Positions 6,571 to 8,484 of a stretch of 8,484 nt of DNA are shown here, piece after piece; position 1 is the first letter of the stretch; every line of letters starts with the position of its first letter. A program made the position numbers and the translations under genes. A model generated the notes under the pieces. The model made no database searches. It saw only the letters and a list, made by a program, of their open reading frames with translations, and was not told the DNA's origin. Source of the DNA: CAYJEQ01 sp964371155. GTDB lineage: Bacteria; Bacillota; Clostridia; Oscillospirales; Ruminococcaceae. The DNA lies in the NCBI GenBank assembly GCA_964371155.1, contig CAYJLI010000070.1, positions 1-8,484 on the forward strand, in the 5' to 3' direction.

Positions 6571-6612
6571 ACAGCTTATTTCTCCACAATCGTGGAGAAA
6601 TAGGCTGTTTTT
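6571..6612 (+). terminator. Rho-independent terminator of the DUF898-like gene
   Basis: Arms ACAGCTTATTTCTCCAC (6571-6587) and GTGGAGAAATAGGCTGT (6592-6608) form a 17-base stem with one wobble pair and a four-base loop (AATC). Five T residues (6608-6612) follow. It should insulate the downstream surface gene from read-through. Confidence 0.9.
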
Positions 6613-6653
6613 GGATTGTGATGGAGGGAGGGATGTGTGGAGGGCTATATACA

Positions 6654-6686
6654 AAAGTAATTATCACATGAAAATAAAGTAATTAT
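6654..6686. repeat. Pair of direct repeats upstream of the surface gene 2 promoter
   Basis: AAAGTAATTAT occurs at 6654-6664 and again at 6676-6686, with starts 22 bases apart, about two helical turns. The pair ends 22 bases before the -35 box. Spacing and position fit a regulator site, but the sequence is AT-rich and chance is possible. It is not found upstream of surface gene 1. Confidence 0.35.
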
Positions 6687-6708
6687 TCAATGTAAATTTT
6701 GAGAACTA

Positions 6709-6737
6709 TTGCAATATATTTTGATTTTCGCTATACT
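6709..6737 (+). promoter_or_regulatory. Sigma-A promoter of surface gene 2
   Basis: -35 TTGCAA, a 17-base spacer and -10 TATACT, ending 61 bases before the ATG at 6799. It has the same architecture as the promoter of the divergent paralogue at 5888-5916. Confidence 0.75.
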
Positions 6738-6798
6738 ATATAATAGACGAATATAGTATGAAAACAATTTTTATAGCAAAGAAAGAGGTACAGAACAA

Positions 6799-7076
6799 AT
6801 GAAAACAAAGAAAATTTTATCAGCGTCGCTTGCGGCGGCAATGCTACTCTCCTATGCACCCACTGCATATGCGGCAGACCCGATAGTAGTAATCGACCCA
6901 CTGGGCACAGTATATGAAATGGGGGAGGATAACACCCTCGAAATTACCGATGGCATAATAGGCCACGGCGAAAGCTTTTATCTAATGCTTGTGGACGAGC
7001 TTACAGGCATGCCAAGCGATATTAAAAGCGACGACCTTAGAAGCCTTAGAGTGTATGCCGATTGGGAAGTTGGCGA
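6799..7076 (+). repeat. 278-bp perfect inverted repeat, 5' end of surface gene 2
   Basis: Partner of 5549-5826 in opposite orientation; the two arms are separated by 972 bases. It covers the signal peptide and the conserved N-terminal domain, and identity stops at 7077. Confidence 0.9.
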
Positions 7077-8484
7077 GAGCAGAGTGAGTGGGGAGGACAT
7101 TTTTTACAGAAAAGCTGAGGATGTAATTGTAAATGCTTCGGCTGTGCCAAATCTCACATACAAGCTCAATCTCACACTTAATCTCCCTGACAATAGAATA
7201 ATTACAATGGACGGCATTACCAAGGCTGACGGCAGTGGTTATACCCTAAGTGAAATTGATGCACTTACCACAGCTCAGAAAGACGAGATTATAGATAGAG
7301 AACTCGCAAAGCTTAAAGCGGATCATTTATCAGCATATCAAGAGGCGCTTATTGGCAATCAATATCTGCTTGTAAATGATGCTTATATTCTCGATGGCAA
7401 AGTGTACAGTACCTTAGAAGAAGCGGGTATTACACATGTTCAAAACGGATTTAGCTTTCTTGACCCAGTCCCAAACAACGGTACACTATACTTTGATTCT
7501 TCATCCGATAGAGACCTCTATTTGAGAGAGAATAACTGGACAGTAGCAACTGCTTCTACACCGATTTATGAACATAATGCTGCCTTTTTTGATTCGAGCA
7601 GATATAATGATGCTCTTTATGCAGCGGCAGGGCTTGATCTTGCCAAAGACCTTGCAGGCATAAAAAGCACCAGTTTTTATAAAGCCGACCCAGCGGATCC
7701 CGGTGAATATATATATCTTCCAATAGACAACTTTTCTCTTAGTAGCATATTAAGCAACAACCATGAATTGGCGAATATTGCATACATGACCGACCGATGG
7801 GACTACAATGCATATGCCATTGCCAGCGATACAACGCCTTTAACTGTAAGCAGTGGCGAACAATTTACACTTGTAAAGACTGGAGCAGCAGGAGCAGGAT
7901 ATCATACAACCCCTACCACCGATCAGATTCTCACAGGATATATGGTTATAAATTCTGCTAATAACTACACCTACTATGAAAATACGGCTGCACTGCTTGC
8001 GGCAACAGTTTATATGCCATACCAATCCGGCTCATATGGAAAGCTTGATGCATCCGATAATGTTATTAGATACTTCCCAAGCCAAGCTGCCGCATTTGCT
8101 GAATTAGTTGCAGATAACGAGTTAACCATCCATACCTCGGGTGTATTTAGTGACTCAGGTAAAATTACCGACAACACTTTTCTTCCCGCAAGCTTTTACG
8201 CTTCCACCACTGATGTAAATGACACATCACCTATTACATCTACAAAGAATGTAACTACACAGGCTTCGGCTTGGAGGGATATTAATACAAAGGCACTTAC
8301 AGCGGATAGCGTTGTTAATACCGCTATAACAAATATCGAAAACGCTCTTGACTCAGCTGATATAAATACCCTTGTAAAGGGCGAGATGATAAATAGCTCT
8401 ACATTCTCCACAAGAGCTTCTACTGCGGTACTTTCCGGCAGTGATTACTACTACTTTGTGGAAGTGGAAACTAAGGACTACACA
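6799..8484 (+). CDS. Large secreted surface protein of a variable family, member 2 (3' end outside window)
   Basis: The frame runs open for 562 codons to the window edge. The signal peptide and residues 1 to about 97 are identical to the minus-strand paralogue (with AYA|AD cleavage after residue 25). From residue 98 similarity falls sharply. The middle (about 108-543) keeps only scattered landmarks in the same order: DGSGYTLSEI, a GI-x-x-x-x-NGFSF piece, YIYLPI, GYMVINSANNYTYYEN, FLPASFYAS and AWRDINTKA. At residue 544 it rejoins the paralogue (LSGSDYYYFVEVETKDYT). A GAAAGAGG ribosome binding site precedes the ATG. By analogy the missing part should hold the acidic beta-rich C-terminal region and perhaps a complete wall-anchor signal. 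Role at the cell surface is inferred from the signal peptide and composition; no enzymatic motif is visible. Confidence 0.88.
   Translation, partial: MKTKKILSASLAAAMLLSYAPTAYAADPIVVIDPLGTVYEMGEDNTLEITDGIIGHGESFYLMLVDELTGMPSDIKSDDLRSLRVYADWEVGESRVSGEDIFYRKAEDVIVNASAVPNLTYKLNLTLNLPDNRIITMDGITKADGSGYTLSEIDALTTAQKDEIIDRELAKLKADHLSAYQEALIGNQYLLVNDAYILDGKVYSTLEEAGITHVQNGFSFLDPVPNNGTLYFDSSSDRDLYLRENNWTVATASTPIYEHNAAFFDSSRYNDALYAAAGLDLAKDLAGIKSTSFYKADPADPGEYIYLPIDNFSLSSILSNNHELANIAYMTDRWDYNAYAIASDTTPLTVSSGEQFTLVKTGAAGAGYHTTPTTDQILTGYMVINSANNYTYYENTAALLAATVYMPYQSGSYGKLDASDNVIRYFPSQAAAFAELVADNELTIHTSGVFSDSGKITDNTFLPASFYASTTDVNDTSPITSTKNVTTQASAWRDINTKALTADSVVNTAITNIENALDSADINTLVKGEMINSSTFSTRASTAVLSGSDYYYFVEVETKDYT
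8430..8484 (+). repeat. Inverted repeat, conserved 3' block of surface gene 2
   Basis: Partner of 4168-4222. The exact match begins at 8430, right after the diverged middle, and continues to the window end. Confidence 0.9.

Noticed and set aside
5888..6737. Classic invertible promoter switch between the two surface genes
   Set aside because: Each gene already has its own intact promoter next to its own start, no site-specific recombinase gene is in the window, and inversion through the arms would leave both genes expressed.
1..8484. None of the complete genes in the window ends in TGA
   Set aside because: Too few genes to mean anything; tryptophan is written TGG and I saw no TGA read as sense, so there is no evidence for a changed code.

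Overview
The window looks like an accessory, recombination-rich stretch of a low-G+C Firmicutes chromosome, probably an anaerobic Clostridia / Oscillospiraceae-type organism. This is inference. It rests on the AT-rich base composition, strong purine-rich ribosome binding sites, consensus sigma-A promoters, a Gram-positive-style lipoprotein, large secreted surface proteins and an IS150-group insertion sequence remnant. No housekeeping gene is present to fix the taxon.

Left part (1-3339, all + strand): a family of small membrane proteins made of zinc ribbons (CPxCGC...CxxC) followed by hydrophobic segments. Three copies are seen. Copy A (1-329) is cut by the window edge. Copy B (1921-2613) is an intact two-module protein. 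Copy C is split into two frames (2656-2982 and 2985-3332). Between A and B lie a decayed cell-wall hydrolase (337-842: a peptidoglycan-binding fragment joined to half of an M23 peptidase) and a WG-repeat-like lipoprotein (857-1894). Near-identical blocks shared by A, B and C show tandem duplication and sequence exchange.

Middle (3340-3540): the left end and transposase start of an IS3-family (IS150 group) element, heavily truncated. It carries a nested hairpin that could hide the transposase ribosome binding site and may also end transcription between the converging gene sets.

Right part (3541-8484): two large secreted proteins of one family, facing away from each other. The minus-strand gene (3541-5826, 761 aa) is complete and ends in an NPGTG motif. 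The plus-strand gene (6799 to the window end, at least 562 aa) runs off the edge. They share the same promoter architecture, a 278-bp perfectly identical 5' coding block in inverted orientation, and an identical block late in the gene (at least 55 bp). Their middle parts, about 430 residues, are strongly diverged. This mosaic pattern suggests a variable surface-protein family shaped by gene conversion or recombination, and it is the most interesting signal here. A small DUF898-like membrane protein gene (6250-6555), with its own promoter and a strong terminator, sits between the two.

The lipoprotein, the surface proteins and the hydrolase remnant all concern the cell envelope. No direct functional link between them can be shown from sequence alone.
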